NCBI RefSeq assembly: GCF_007997085.1
Contig: NZ_VORR01000018.1
Location: forward strand, 1 to 64,000
Length of the DNA: 64,000 bases
DNA from: Polaribacter sp. IC066
Lineage (GTDB): Bacteria; Bacteroidota; Bacteroidia; Flavobacteriales; Flavobacteriaceae
Direction: 5' to 3'
The translations under genes were made by a program, and so were the position numbers. The notes below the pieces were generated by a model that was not told the DNA's origin, searched no databases, and saw nothing but the letters and a program-made list of their open reading frames with translations. Of the stretch, positions 53,342 to 62,803 are shown in pieces (within the stretch, counting starts at the first letter, position 1; every line of letters begins with the position of its first letter).

Positions 53342-55615
53342 TTATAACTCTTCTTTTTTCATCTCAAAATCCCAAATAGGTGTTTGATTTCCTAAATGCT
53401 CTACAAAATAATTCCATCTTTTTTTAATAAAATAATTTTTGTACGCTCCTTGATAGCTGTGTCTTTGACTTGGTAAAATTAACAAATCAAACTCTTTATC
53501 TGCTTTTATCAGTGCTTCGGCAAACTTAAAAGTTGCTGACGGATTTACATTGTCATCGATTCCTCCGTGCACTAATAATAACTTTCCTTTCAGGTTTTTA
53601 GCCATCGTTATATTTGAAACTTCATGATAAGTAGAATCTACAGGCCAACCTTGGTACATTTCTGGCCACCAAGCTTTTTCCATTCTAAAATCGTGATCTG
53701 CAGAACTTGCTACAGCAACTTTATAAAAATCTGGAAATGCCACCATTGCATGACCTGCATCATAACCACCTGCGGAGTGCCCAAAAATCCCAACTTTTTC
53801 GCCATTTATCCATGCATATTTTTTAGCCAATTTTTTAATGACCAATACATGATCTTCTAAATTATTTCCCATGTTTTTGTAAGAATGATTGAGAAATTCT
53901 TTAGATCTTCCTGAAGTTCCTAAACCATCTACCGCTACAACAATAAACCCTAATTCTGCTAAAGATTGATTACTAAACCCCAAATCAAACTGTTCTGGAA
54001 ATACTTGGGTATGCGGTCCGGTATAACTATTATCTATGATTGGGTATTGTTTTGATGCATCAAAATTTGTAGGTTTCCAAAGCGCTCCATAAATTGTTGT
54101 TTTGTTATCTTTTGCCGTAAACTCAAAAACTTCTGGAGTTTCCCAACCTTTAGAAATCGCGTCTGAAACATCCGCTTGCGTTAACGCTGATAAAATTTCT
54201 CCAGTTTCTGAACTTCTTAAAACTGTTTTTGTTGGGATTTTAATCGTTGAATAACTATCTACAAAATAGGAACCGTCTTTAGAAAAGCTTACTTCATGAT
54301 TTGTTTTCTCTGGGGTTAATAAGGTTTCTTCTCCTTTAAAATTTACTTTATAAACTTGCTGATGATAAGGGTTATTGTCTACCTCTTTTCCAGAAGCTAG
54401 ATAGTAAATAACCCCTGCTTTTTCATCGATATGCTCAATGTCATTTACAACATACGTATCACTTGTAAGAAGATTGGTTGTATTGGTTTTCAAATCGAAC
54501 ATATGTAATTGTCTCCAACCTGTTCTTTCTGATAAAAAAATGATTTTTTGTGCATCTTCTAAAAAACGATATTCAAAATTATCGATATTTGTTTTTGATG
54601 TTTCTGTAATTAAAACTTTCTGTTTTTGAGTATTTAAATCAACTTCGATTATTTCTTCCTTTTGAAAACCTCTTTGCATTACGTCTGCTAATAAGACTCC
54701 AGATTCATTCGTCCACTGGCTTCTAACAGCATTTATATGAGTTTGGGTTGGTAATTTTGATGCTACTTCTAGTTTCGTTGTAACATTATAAAACACAGGT
54801 TTTATCATTACCATCGTTGTATCTCCTGGCGAACCTCTGTAATAAGACAACAATTCTGGCTTAAATAATTCATCTTTACTCCAATCTAACAAATACATTT
54901 TTTCTGCATTTCTTGTATCGACCACTTGCGTATAAATCCATTTAGAATCTGAAGACCAATCTACAGAAAAGTGTTTTGGGCGATCTCCATTCTCCCCTTT
55001 CATTATATCAGCCCAACCATACCAAGAAGCATATTCATATCCTTTTTTTCCATTGAAACTTAATTGATATTTTCTTTTTGTTTTGGTTGATTTTATAAAT
55101 AAATTATAGTTATTTACATAAGCAGTCCATTTTCCATCTGGTGACTTACTTTCAAACTCGCTTTGTTTTTTTTCTTCTTCTTTTTTTTCTTCAGTAATTT
55201 CATAAGAAGTTAAATCGACAATATAATTTTTAGCTTTAAATGTAAAAGAAAGTCCGTTTGCTACTTTTTCAATGTTTGTTAATACCAAATCATTTTCTGT
55301 AACAGCTACTTCTTCAATTTTATTTAAAGCACCCGCAAGTTTAGCATGATCAAATAATTCTTCAACTTTAGATGAATTTTTAAAATCTACCTTGTTATAG
55401 GTTTTGTTTTCTTTACTATAATCGACAAACCAAATACCAGATTCATCGTCAAACCAAGAAACGGAAGTATACAAATTAAAGGCCGTTTTATTACCGTAGT
55501 TCTCATACATAAACGAAACTGCATTTTTATAATCTTGTTGGGTAATTTCAGTTTTTGTGTTTGAACAAGAAGCTAAAACTAACCCTACAAAAAGCAATAC
55601 TATATTTCTTACCAT
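53342..55615 (-). CDS. DPP-IV-like S9 dipeptidyl peptidase, lipoprotein
   Basis: 757 residues with a lipobox (LVLASCSNTK, Cys at about 17). The N-terminal eight-bladed propeller (DPPIV_N) contains SPDGKWTAYVNNYNLFIKST and FSVDWSSDSKWIY. The catalytic alpha/beta-hydrolase has the nucleophile in GIFGHSAGGYDAGHAM at about residue 610, Asp in HGGIDDNVNPS and His in PSQRHSYQG. The enzyme removes X-Pro or X-Ala dipeptides. The glutamate pair that fixes the N-terminus in DPP-IV is not obvious to me. It acts in the periplasm or on the cell surface and would feed the cytoplasmic M24 enzyme. A charged low-complexity EEKKEEEKKQSEF segment lies near residue 145. Confidence 0.92.
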   Translation of the reverse strand: MVRNIVLLFVGLVLASCSNTKTEITQQDYKNAVSFMYENYGNKTAFNLYTSVSWFDDESGIWFVDYSKENKTYNKVDFKNSSKVEELFDHAKLAGALNKIEEVAVTENDLVLTNIEKVANGLSFTFKAKNYIVDLTSYEITEEKKEEEKKQSEFESKSPDGKWTAYVNNYNLFIKSTKTKRKYQLSFNGKKGYEYASWYGWADIMKGENGDRPKHFSVDWSSDSKWIYTQVVDTRNAEKMYLLDWSKDELFKPELLSYYRGSPGDTTMVMIKPVFYNVTTKLEVASKLPTQTHINAVRSQWTNESGVLLADVMQRGFQKEEIIEVDLNTQKQKVLITETSKTNIDNFEYRFLEDAQKIIFLSERTGWRQLHMFDLKTNTTNLLTSDTYVVNDIEHIDEKAGVIYYLASGKEVDNNPYHQQVYKVNFKGEETLLTPEKTNHEVSFSKDGSYFVDSYSTIKIPTKTVLRSSETGEILSALTQADVSDAISKGWETPEVFEFTAKDNKTTIYGALWKPTNFDASKQYPIIDNSYTGPHTQVFPEQFDLGFSNQSLAELGFIVVAVDGLGTSGRSKEFLNHSYKNMGNNLEDHVLVIKKLAKKYAWINGEKVGIFGHSAGGYDAGHAMVAFPDFYKVAVASSADHDFRMEKAWWPEMYQGWPVDSTYHEVSNITMAKNLKGKLLLVHGGIDDNVNPSATFKFAEALIKADKEFDLLILPSQRHSYQGAYKNYFIKKRWNYFVEHLGNQTPIWDFEMKKEEL

Positions 55616-55765
55616 CCTATTTTATTTTAAAATTATTTTTATTCCTTTTTTTAAAAACGAAATTGTTTTTAGTTGCTCGTGTTTGCATTTAAAACAAACA
55701 AGCACCATTTTAAATTCTTGTAGGGTGTCAAAAAAATAGCTTTGTAAATGTACAAAAAAGTATGT

Positions 55766-57496
55766 TTACTCTTTTTTAGTTTTCTCAATATAACCAAGAA
55801 CTCTTTGTTCTAAAATTACCAAAGTAACCGTTCCTTGTTCTAAAATAATTGTGTGAAAATCTCTGACATCAAACTTACTTCCTAACTCCTTTTCTGCCTT
55901 TAACCTTAATTCTCTAATTTTTAATTCGCCAATTTTATAAGATAGCGCCTGCCCAGGCCAAGAAATATATCTATCGGTTTCTGTATTAATTTCATGAATA
56001 GAAAGTGCTGTATTTTCTGACATATAGGCTACAACTTGCTCTCTAGACCACCCTTTTGCATGGATACCAGTATCTACTACCAATCTACAAGCGCGCCACA
56101 TTTCATACGTGAATTTGCCAAATTTCTCATAAGGAGTTGTGTACATACCCATTTCATCTGCTAAAAATTCTGAATATAAACCCCAACCTTCTCCATATGC
56201 CGATACGTATAAATTTTTACGAAATTGCGGAATAGAATCTCCTAATTCGTTATTTAAACTTCCTTGTAAATGATGCCCAGGAACGGCTTCATGCACCGTT
56301 AATGCGGGTAATGTGTATAAGGTTCTACTTGGTAAATTATAAGTATTTACCCAATAATAACCAGGTTCTGTGCTGTTTTTTGTGGTTCCTATATACCGCC
56401 CTGCTGTGTATTTCGGTGCAATTGCAGCCGGAACGGGAGCAACTCCGTAGGGTTTTCTTGGCAATGTTTTAAAGAATTTTGGTAATTGCGCATCTACTCT
56501 TTTTGCAATATCTCTTGCAATCATTAAAATTTCTTTGGGTGATGTTGCATAGAATTGCGAATCGGTTCTTAAGAATTTTAGAAAGTCTGCAAAACTTCCT
56601 TTAAAATTAAGTTCGTGAATAATGTTTTGCATTTCTGCTTTAATTCTCGCTACTTCCTTTAAACCAATTTCATGAATATCATCTGCAGAATACTGTGTGC
56701 TTGTGGTGTAAAAATTAATTCTATTTTGATAATAAGCGTTCCCGTTTGGAGTTTCAGAAACTCCTAAACTAGTTCTTGTTTTAGGTAGATATTCCGTTTC
56801 AAAAAATGTTTTTATTCTTTTAAATTGTGGCACTACTTTCTGTTCAATAGCAATTTTTGCCTCTATTAAAATGGCGTCTTTTAACGCTTCAGAAAAGTTA
56901 GCAGGTAAATTGTTAAAAGGCTTGTAAAACATACTTTCTTTAAAATCTGTCACAATATGCGTATTGTAAGTGGACTCATATCCTTTAAAAATAACTTTTG
57001 GTTGAGACACTCCTTTCATTAAACCCTCTCTTAAATTCACAAAGTTTTGATCAACAAATTCGGGTAAAGCATTTAACTTTCGTAAATATTCTTTAGCATC
57101 AAAATCGTCATAAATAGGTCTTATTTGATAATTTAAACTGCTATGAAAACCTGAATCTGATAATAGGGGATTTAAAAAACGTTCGAATTTGTAATAATCG
57201 ATTTGATCTTGTAAAACGAATTGTAATAATTTTGCAGAAATTTGTTCAGTTTCAGCAAAACCAGCCGATTCTATTTTAGCTAGTTTTGCCAATAAATTTT
57301 CTGCAAATTCGGCTTCTGACTGGTAATAGGTTCTTGTATACAAACCTAAAGGATACTCTTTTTTATCAAAACCCTCATGATTTTCGTATTCCTTAATAAT
57401 GCTTGATAAGTTTTCTAAATTTGAATCCTCTTCTTGCTCGCAACCCATAAAAAATGTTGCCAAAACTAACCAAAATATTGTTTTTAAAATCCTCAT
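55766..57496 (-). CDS. DUF885 family lipoprotein, putative metallohydrolase
   Basis: 576 residues with a lipobox (LATFFMGCEQEED, Cys at about 19; acidic residues after Cys suggest surface export). The family motif ALTVHEAVPGHHLQGSL gives a HExxxxH-like metal site, followed by YVSAYGEGWGLYSEFLADEM and the late VVDTGIHAKGWSREQVVAYM, ISWPGQALSYKIGE. DUF885 proteins are predicted metallopeptidases or carboxypeptidase-like hydrolases; the substrate is not known to me. The MmcQ/YjbR gene lies 2 nt upstream in the same direction. Confidence 0.85.
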   Translation of the reverse strand: MRILKTIFWLVLATFFMGCEQEEDSNLENLSSIIKEYENHEGFDKKEYPLGLYTRTYYQSEAEFAENLLAKLAKIESAGFAETEQISAKLLQFVLQDQIDYYKFERFLNPLLSDSGFHSSLNYQIRPIYDDFDAKEYLRKLNALPEFVDQNFVNLREGLMKGVSQPKVIFKGYESTYNTHIVTDFKESMFYKPFNNLPANFSEALKDAILIEAKIAIEQKVVPQFKRIKTFFETEYLPKTRTSLGVSETPNGNAYYQNRINFYTTSTQYSADDIHEIGLKEVARIKAEMQNIIHELNFKGSFADFLKFLRTDSQFYATSPKEILMIARDIAKRVDAQLPKFFKTLPRKPYGVAPVPAAIAPKYTAGRYIGTTKNSTEPGYYWVNTYNLPSRTLYTLPALTVHEAVPGHHLQGSLNNELGDSIPQFRKNLYVSAYGEGWGLYSEFLADEMGMYTTPYEKFGKFTYEMWRACRLVVDTGIHAKGWSREQVVAYMSENTALSIHEINTETDRYISWPGQALSYKIGELKIRELRLKAEKELGSKFDVRDFHTIILEQGTVTLVILEQRVLGYIEKTKKE

Positions 57497-57498
57497 AA

Positions 57499-57867
57499 TT
57501 ATAAATTTTCTAATTGTAATTTTACTTTTTTTATCAACCCTTGTACCACCAAGTTATAAGAGTCATTAATGAGCCCTTTTGCTAAATCATCAGAAACATC
57601 CGCAGAATTTAGGCTTACTGTGTTCCATAATCTTTTGTTCATGTGCCAACCAGGCTGCACACCTTCGTATTCTTCTCTTAATAAGATCGCTTTTTCAGGG
57701 TTACATTTTAAGTTGATTTTTTGTTCGCCTTTTTCCCAAGCCTCTAAACTTGATAAAGCAAATATTTTATCCATCACTTTAAAAACCAAGGTAACCTCAT
57801 CAAAAGGAAAGTGTTCGGTAACTCCTTTCTTAGCAATACAAAAATCTCTTAATTGTTCTATGTGCAT
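57499..57867 (-). CDS. MmcQ/YjbR family DNA-binding-like protein
   Basis: 122 residues: MHIEQLRDFCIAKKGVTEHF, FDEVTLVFKVMDKIFALSSL, INLKCNPEKAILLREEYEGV and YHMNKRLWNTV-like GWHMNKRLWNTVSL. This is the double-wing MmcQ/YjbR fold. Some members bind DNA but most have no proven job. It is immediately upstream of the DUF885 gene with a 2-nt gap, so they are co-transcribed. Confidence 0.9.
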   Translation of the reverse strand: MHIEQLRDFCIAKKGVTEHFPFDEVTLVFKVMDKIFALSSLEAWEKGEQKINLKCNPEKAILLREEYEGVQPGWHMNKRLWNTVSLNSADVSDDLAKGLINDSYNLVVQGLIKKVKLQLENL

Positions 57868-57937
57868 AAGTATATTTTAAAATATTTATTTACAATTTAA
57901 AAAAGTACCTTTAACTGCCTAAAAATACACTATTAAA

Positions 57938-58918
57938 ATGAAAGATGATTTTCTCGAAAACACTACAATTATACAATATTCTGATAAAAATTATGAAAAA
58001 ACTAAATTTTCATCGCTTTCTCAAGTTGATTTATCTATAAATGTACATGGCACAAAATGGGTAAATACGTATGGTTTAGAATATCAGAAAGATTTTAAAA
58101 CGGTTATTTTAGAAAATAAATTAGACGACTTTTTGATAAAATTACTCATGGAAGAAGAGCATGCTACCAAGGTAATTATATTAGATGATGTTTTATTTGT
58201 AACCATAAAAGTATTACGAACAGAGGGCATCAATTTAGAGTATGAACAAATGATCTTTATTGTTTCGCCACATTTTTTATGGAGTATTCAAGAAAAACCT
58301 GGCGATTATTTTAATTGGATTCGTGAGCGCTTAGAAGGGCATAAAGGGATTGTTAGAAAGAAAAAAGCAGATTATTTATTGTATTTAATTATTGAGGCAA
58401 TTATAGATAATTATCAAGAAACCTATTTAAACCATGAAAAAATTAGTGATTCTCAATTAAATGCAACCCATATAAATCCTACTCCAGAATTTACATCTTT
58501 AGTAGAGGCCCGTAAACAAGAATTATTTAATTTTAAAAAGGCTGCAATTAGTTTAAGAGACATGATTGTAAAGCTCGAAAAAGTTAGAATTAAAGGAGTA
58601 GACACCAAGTATTTTAGTGAAATTAAAGAACAAACTAACAACTTAATTTCGAATATAGATTTTGAATTGCAAGAGTTAGAAAGCAAAATAAACTTAATTT
58701 TTAGTATTCAAGGACACCGCTTAAACGAAGTGATGAAAACACTCACAATCCTTTCTGTAATTTTTATTCCGTTAACTTTTTTAGCAGGAATTTATGGAAT
58801 GAATTTTGAAAATATGCCTGAACTAAAAAATGAATATGGCTATTTTATTTTATTAACGGTTATGGTTGTTGTTACTGCGGCTGCGGTTTGGTATTTTAAA
58901 CGAAAAAAATGGTTTTAG
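57938..58918 (+). CDS. corA: CorA-type divalent cation transporter
   Basis: 326 residues. A large N-terminal cytoplasmic domain (strand/helix, to about 230) and a long helix lead to two C-terminal membrane segments (VIFIPLTFLAGIYGMNF; GYFILLTVMVVVTAAAVWYF). The pore signature is YGMNFENMPELKNEYGYF, with the GMN triplet and the acidic/MPEL loop of Mg2+/Co2+ CorA. The positively charged tail KRKKWF is standard. It functions as a homopentamer. It is divergent from the YjbR gene. Confidence 0.93.
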   Translation: MKDDFLENTTIIQYSDKNYEKTKFSSLSQVDLSINVHGTKWVNTYGLEYQKDFKTVILENKLDDFLIKLLMEEEHATKVIILDDVLFVTIKVLRTEGINLEYEQMIFIVSPHFLWSIQEKPGDYFNWIRERLEGHKGIVRKKKADYLLYLIIEAIIDNYQETYLNHEKISDSQLNATHINPTPEFTSLVEARKQELFNFKKAAISLRDMIVKLEKVRIKGVDTKYFSEIKEQTNNLISNIDFELQELESKINLIFSIQGHRLNEVMKTLTILSVIFIPLTFLAGIYGMNFENMPELKNEYGYFILLTVMVVVTAAAVWYFKRKKWF

Positions 58919-59043
58919 ATTTTTACGGATTTAAGCATTCAACTATTTTTTTGTGATTTATCATCACCTCAAAAAAGGAAACCTAAACTTACTAATATTT
59001 AGTTTTAACGACTTGATGAAAAAAATCAACACAATTAGTTCCA

Positions 59044-59283
59044 ATGAAGAAAAGAAGTAAAAAAGAAAAAATTAAATTTAAAAAACTTACGCAAATAATT
59101 TTTATTTTTGGGTTACTATTTCTTTTGGTTGGATTATACCGGTTTTTTCTCATTTCTCCTTTGTTGGGTGTAAACATTAGAACAAACCAACCAGTCATAA
59201 CTAATGGTTCTTTTTTTATATTTATCGGGATTTTACAAATAATTTTAGGTTTTTATCGAATTTATTTTGCTAAAAGATCCTAA
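59044..59283 (+). CDS. Small two-TM protein, unknown function
   Basis: 79 residues, very basic N-terminus (MKKRSKKEKIKFKKL), two hydrophobic helices (IIFIFGLLFLLVGLYRFF and GSFFIFIGILQIILGFYRIY) and a short hydrophilic loop (GVNIRTNQPVITN). It looks like an authentic small inner-membrane protein. No family recognised. It follows corA by 125 nt on the same strand. Confidence 0.55.
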   Translation: MKKRSKKEKIKFKKLTQIIFIFGLLFLLVGLYRFFLISPLLGVNIRTNQPVITNGSFFIFIGILQIILGFYRIYFAKRS

Positions 59284-59580
59284 TGGCATTAAAAACCTTT
59301 AAACTTTTTTCAATATAAATCGAATTAGGCAACTAAATTACAAATTTTTCTAAAACTGTCATTCCCTTGAAAAAGGGAATCCAAACTAACTCCTTTACAG
59401 GTTTTTCGATTTACTCCGTCGAATTTAATAAAAGCATATAGAGTAACAAAAAACTAATTTTAATTCGTACTCCTTTTAAAAATAATCTTTAAAAACATAA
59501 GTAAAGAGACGATTCCTAAAACCAATACAAATGTGTGTTCTTATCCATATTGCTCTTTAAAATTTAATGCGACAGTAAAA
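59284..59580. other. Gap with an ATTCCC-N8-GGGAAT palindrome and a possible gene remnant
   Basis: ATTCCC-TTGAAAAA-GGGAAT stands at 59361-59380, preceded by CTGTC and followed by CCAAAC. On the minus strand at about 59560-59465 a hydrophobic stretch (FVLVLGIVSLLMFLKIIFKR) is readable after a stop. It may be the remnant of a small membrane protein, but there is no start in the same frame. No intact gene. Confidence 0.45.
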
Positions 59581-60753
59581 TTACATCTTAAATTTCTTTA
59601 GTGTGATCTCTGTAATCGCAATCCAAAAAGGACTGATAATAAGCGTAATGGCAATTAAAGAAATGGTGAATGAATAACTAAATTCGCTAATGATATTCAG
59701 ATTAAAAGCAGCTAAACATATCATAAAACTCAACTCACCAATTTGTGCTAAATAGGCACCACCCAAGATTGCATCTTTCCAAGAGCAATCAAAAATTCTT
59801 AAAATTATAGCATTCAGAACGTGATTTGTAATAAATGCACCTAACAATGCGATGGAAATTGTTTGAATGTTTTCGAATATAAATGAAAGGTTTATTTGTA
59901 AACCTATCCCTATAAAAAAGATAGATACAAACAAAATTCTAAAAGAATTTAACGTGTCGTGAATCCAATCTGTAGATTTCCCTGCATGCATAACCATACC
60001 CCCTATAAATGATCCTAATGCAGGAGATAAACCTAAATAAGAAGATAACAATGCACCTCCAAAACAAAAAATCAAAGCGATAAAAACTTGTAATTCGTGG
60101 TCTTGCTCTACATGCTTTGCGAATGGAATTGTAATTTCTTTTTTAACATAAATATAAATTAATATGAACGTAAATAAAATGGCACCACCAATTAAAAGGA
60201 AGATACTAGCGGTAGATTGTCCTCCTCCTCCTAACATTGAAATGACAACTAACATTGGCGCTATTAAAATATCTTGAGTTAATAAAATGCTCAAAATATT
60301 CTTACCTAACGTACTTTCTATAAGTCCTTTATACTGAATAATTCCGATAATTACAGCCGAGCTACTCAAAGCAATTACAAAACCTAAAACTATAATTCTA
60401 CTAAAATGCCAGTCCAGATAACTCCCTAACAAGTACACTATTAATACACTGAATAATATTTGAATAGTGGTTCCTATCAACGATATTTTCCATTGATTTT
60501 TAAATTCTGGTAAATTAATTTCCATCCCAACAAAGAATAGTAAGAGAATCAAACCTAGTTCACCAATATTTTGAATCGTTTCTGAATTTTGGATCAATCC
60601 TAAACCAGAATTGCCAATGAGAATACCCACTAAAATATAGCCAATAATATAAGGTTGCTTCAGTTTTTTTAAAAATAAACCAGCCATCACAATACAAAAA
60701 ATAATTAAAGTGGCTAGCCCAAGAAAACCTGTAAAATTAGATGATAAAAACAT
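59581..60753 (-). CDS. CPA2-type cation/proton antiporter
   Basis: 390 residues with about 11-13 membrane helices (LGLATLIIFCIVMAGLFLKK, YIIGYILVGILIGNSGLGLI, LGLILLLFFVGMEINLPEF, VLGFVIALSSSAVIIGIIQY and others). The motif LLFFVGMEI and the SSSA-type break helix are typical of KefB/GerN-like antiporters. There is no TrkA_N regulatory domain at the C-terminus, so this is the short, non-gated form. It should exchange Na+ or K+ for H+ at the inner membrane. It follows the cyclase gene by 4 nt, and the two form an operon. Confidence 0.88.
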   Translation of the reverse strand: MFLSSNFTGFLGLATLIIFCIVMAGLFLKKLKQPYIIGYILVGILIGNSGLGLIQNSETIQNIGELGLILLLFFVGMEINLPEFKNQWKISLIGTTIQILFSVLIVYLLGSYLDWHFSRIIVLGFVIALSSSAVIIGIIQYKGLIESTLGKNILSILLTQDILIAPMLVVISMLGGGGQSTASIFLLIGGAILFTFILIYIYVKKEITIPFAKHVEQDHELQVFIALIFCFGGALLSSYLGLSPALGSFIGGMVMHAGKSTDWIHDTLNSFRILFVSIFFIGIGLQINLSFIFENIQTISIALLGAFITNHVLNAIILRIFDCSWKDAILGGAYLAQIGELSFMICLAAFNLNIISEFSYSFTISLIAITLIISPFWIAITEITLKKFKM

Positions 60754-60757
60754 GTTA

Positions 60758-61507
60758 CTATTTAATTATTTTATACAAAATAGGCTTGCTTGGTGTGGCA
60801 TCATTTTCAAAAGGTGCAATCATTAAATTTAGCAAATACTCCCCATCTTCTATTTTATTAGACACATAAATAAACTCTGTAATTGTCGCATCCATGCGCA
60901 ATTCTCCGGCAGTATTCCAAAAAGCGTTATGCGCCAATAATTTTCCGCCATCTTTTTCTTTATCCACAGAAGGTACATCTATCAATAAATGTTTGATGCC
61001 TTTTTCTCTTAAATACACCGCAGCATCTTCTAATAAATACGTGGGATTGGTATTTGAATAGCGCATCGAAGTTTTATCTCTTAAATTTGGCAATGTTCGA
61101 ATAACAATAGCATCTCTTTTCTTATTTCTGATTGCAGCTTGCAGTTGTTTTCTTGAAATATAAAAATCTTCACCATCGCTTTCTGGCGCAATTGTAACTA
61201 CCTCGGCCAAAAAGAAGTAATGTTTTAAATTCTGATTCACCGAGTGTACTTTTTCTGTAATATGACCAACACATTCTGTGTGTGTAATATGAGAATGAGG
61301 GTTAAAATGAATATTGTTAAAATTTACAACAGCACCTTCTGATACCTTAATAAGTTCTCCATTTAATTCTTCAGGAAAAATTTTTGGATCATCTATATAC
61401 CAAGCATTTACGTTTTGTTTTGTAACATCTATGGGAATAGAAATATCGATAGGTTTAGAAACATCAATTTCTATTTTACGTGAATTATATTCTATAACTG
61501 CTTTCAT
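60758..61507 (-). CDS. Cyclase/kynurenine-formamidase-like metal-dependent hydrolase
   Basis: 249 residues. The swivelling beta/alpha fold of the cyclase family is indicated by ISIPIDVTKQNVNAWYIDDP, the metal motif FNPHSHITHTECVGH (H-S-H-x-T-H), IVIRTLPNLRDKTSMRYSNT, and LIDVPSVDKEKDGGKLLAHN. Known relatives cleave N-formylkynurenine or isatin, or cyclise polyketides. A kynurenine role would suit tryptophan degradation, but no kynurenine genes are near. I give the family only. The start at 61507 gives a usual N-terminus. Confidence 0.85.
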   Translation of the reverse strand: MKAVIEYNSRKIEIDVSKPIDISIPIDVTKQNVNAWYIDDPKIFPEELNGELIKVSEGAVVNFNNIHFNPHSHITHTECVGHITEKVHSVNQNLKHYFFLAEVVTIAPESDGEDFYISRKQLQAAIRNKKRDAIVIRTLPNLRDKTSMRYSNTNPTYLLEDAAVYLREKGIKHLLIDVPSVDKEKDGGKLLAHNAFWNTAGELRMDATITEFIYVSNKIEDGEYLLNLMIAPFENDATPSKPILYKIIK

Positions 61508-61602
61508 TTAGGCTACACTTGTTTCAGTATCTGTTAGTGACTTGTCTTAATTTGAATACACCCGTTTTTATAACAGGTGTTTTCAATCCAAATATAAGTT
61601 TT

Positions 61603-62793
61603 TTAAACCAAATTCAAGATGAACAAATCAGATGCAATTCCATCAGACAAAAACTTACCTTTATGGGTGGTTTTTAAAATTCCGTTTTCAAGGCATAACA
61701 ATCCTTGCTCAATATACTTTTTTGCTTGCTTTTCTAAATATTTTAGATAGGTAGCACCAAAATCATTTTGAATTCTCTCTAAAGAAACCCCCCAGATCGT
61801 TCGTAAACCTGTCATAATATATTCATTATATCGATCTGTTGTAGACAAAGTTTCTCTCTCTATAGGTAGCTGATTTTGTTGAATAGATTTGATATATTTT
61901 GCATTACTTCTCACATTCCAGCTTCGTCGTTCTCCATCAAAAGAATGCGCCGAAGGTCCGATGCCTAAATAAGATTTGCCGAGCCAATAAGAGGAATTAT
62001 TTTTACTGAAAAAACCTTCTTTACCGAAATTAGAGGTTTCATAATGTACAAAAGCTGCTTTTTCTAACTCATCAATCAAAATTAAAAATTGCTCTTCTGC
62101 TTTTTCATCATCTACATTTTTTATAATGCCTTTTTTAATAAAAGTTGCTAAAGCCGTTTTTGGCTCTACTGTTAGCGCATAACTAGAAATATGTGGCACC
62201 CCAAAACTCAAGGCGGTTTGTATATTTTCTCTCCATTGCTCGTTTGTACAATCTGGAACCCCGTAAATTAAATCGACAGAAATATTATCAAAGTAGCGAG
62301 TCGCTAGAGATATTGATTCTTTTGCTTCTTTAGAATTGTGCGCTCTATTCATCAACTTTAAATCGTGCTCAAAAAAAGATTGTACACCAATACTTAATCT
62401 ATTTATGGGCGAATTTGCAAGTTCAATTATTTTTTCTTCGGATAAATCATCCGGATTTGCTTCTAAAGTAATTTCTGGATGCGCTACAACTGTATGATTT
62501 TTGTAAACTGCATCAATTAAAGTTTTTATTTCTTTAGTTGATAAAACGCTTGGTGTTCCCCCACCAAAATAAATGGTTTCAATAATAACGTTATCGAGTT
62601 CCGTTTTTCTGATTTCGATTTCTTTTACAATTGCCGAAATCATTTCATCTTTTTTCTTCAATGAAGTAGAAAAATGAAAATCACAATAAAAACATGCTTG
62701 CTTGCAAAAAGGTATGTGAATGTAGATAGCCCCTACTGACCTCCCTGAAGGGGAAGAACTCTTACTCTGGTAATCAAACTCTTTTTTCAACAA
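61603..62793 (-). CDS. hemW: HemW-like radical SAM protein (heme chaperone), N-terminus altered by a repeat
   Basis: 396 residues with CxxxCxxC in HIPFCKQACFYCDFHF, GGGTPSVLS, LEANPDDL, NRLSIGVQSF, SVDLIYGVPDCTNEQWRENI and the HemW C-terminal domain. The Cys-x3-Cys-x2-Cys-(D/H)F pattern, not CxxxCxxCxC, places it with HemW rather than oxygen-independent HemN. Family members usually begin M(A/S)GIYIHIPFCK. Here the expected start is replaced by SSSPSGRSVGA, encoded by a repeat (62728-62770). The only upstream start-like codon is TTG at 62793 (MLKKEFDYQSK). The gene lies 10 nt after ruvC. Confidence 0.9.
   Translation of the reverse strand: MLKKEFDYQSKSSSPSGRSVGAIYIHIPFCKQACFYCDFHFSTSLKKKDEMISAIVKEIEIRKTELDNVIIETIYFGGGTPSVLSTKEIKTLIDAVYKNHTVVAHPEITLEANPDDLSEEKIIELANSPINRLSIGVQSFFEHDLKLMNRAHNSKEAKESISLATRYFDNISVDLIYGVPDCTNEQWRENIQTALSFGVPHISSYALTVEPKTALATFIKKGIIKNVDDEKAEEQFLILIDELEKAAFVHYETSNFGKEGFFSKNNSSYWLGKSYLGIGPSAHSFDGERRSWNVRSNAKYIKSIQQNQLPIERETLSTTDRYNEYIMTGLRTIWGVSLERIQNDFGATYLKYLEKQAKKYIEQGLLCLENGILKTTHKGKFLSDGIASDLFILNLV
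62728..62770. repeat. CCCCTACTGACCTCCCTGAAGGGG repeat at the hemW start
   Basis: CCCCTACTGACCTCCCTGAA then GGGGAAGAAC. CCCCT and AGGGG pair, with the inner CTCC region. It covers the hemW N-terminal codons and encodes SSSPSGRSVGA. The form resembles the intergenic repeats of this family. Confidence 0.65.
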
Positions 62794-62803
62794 AATGATA
62801 GTA

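Noticed and set aside
60758-61507. Kynurenine formamidase linked to the tryptophan operon
   Set aside because: Family fits, but it lies about 50 kb away with an antiporter and no other kynurenine enzymes are present.
61556-61582. ACACC...GGTGT hairpin as hemW terminator
   Set aside because: Short stem with a mismatch and no T-run on the minus strand.
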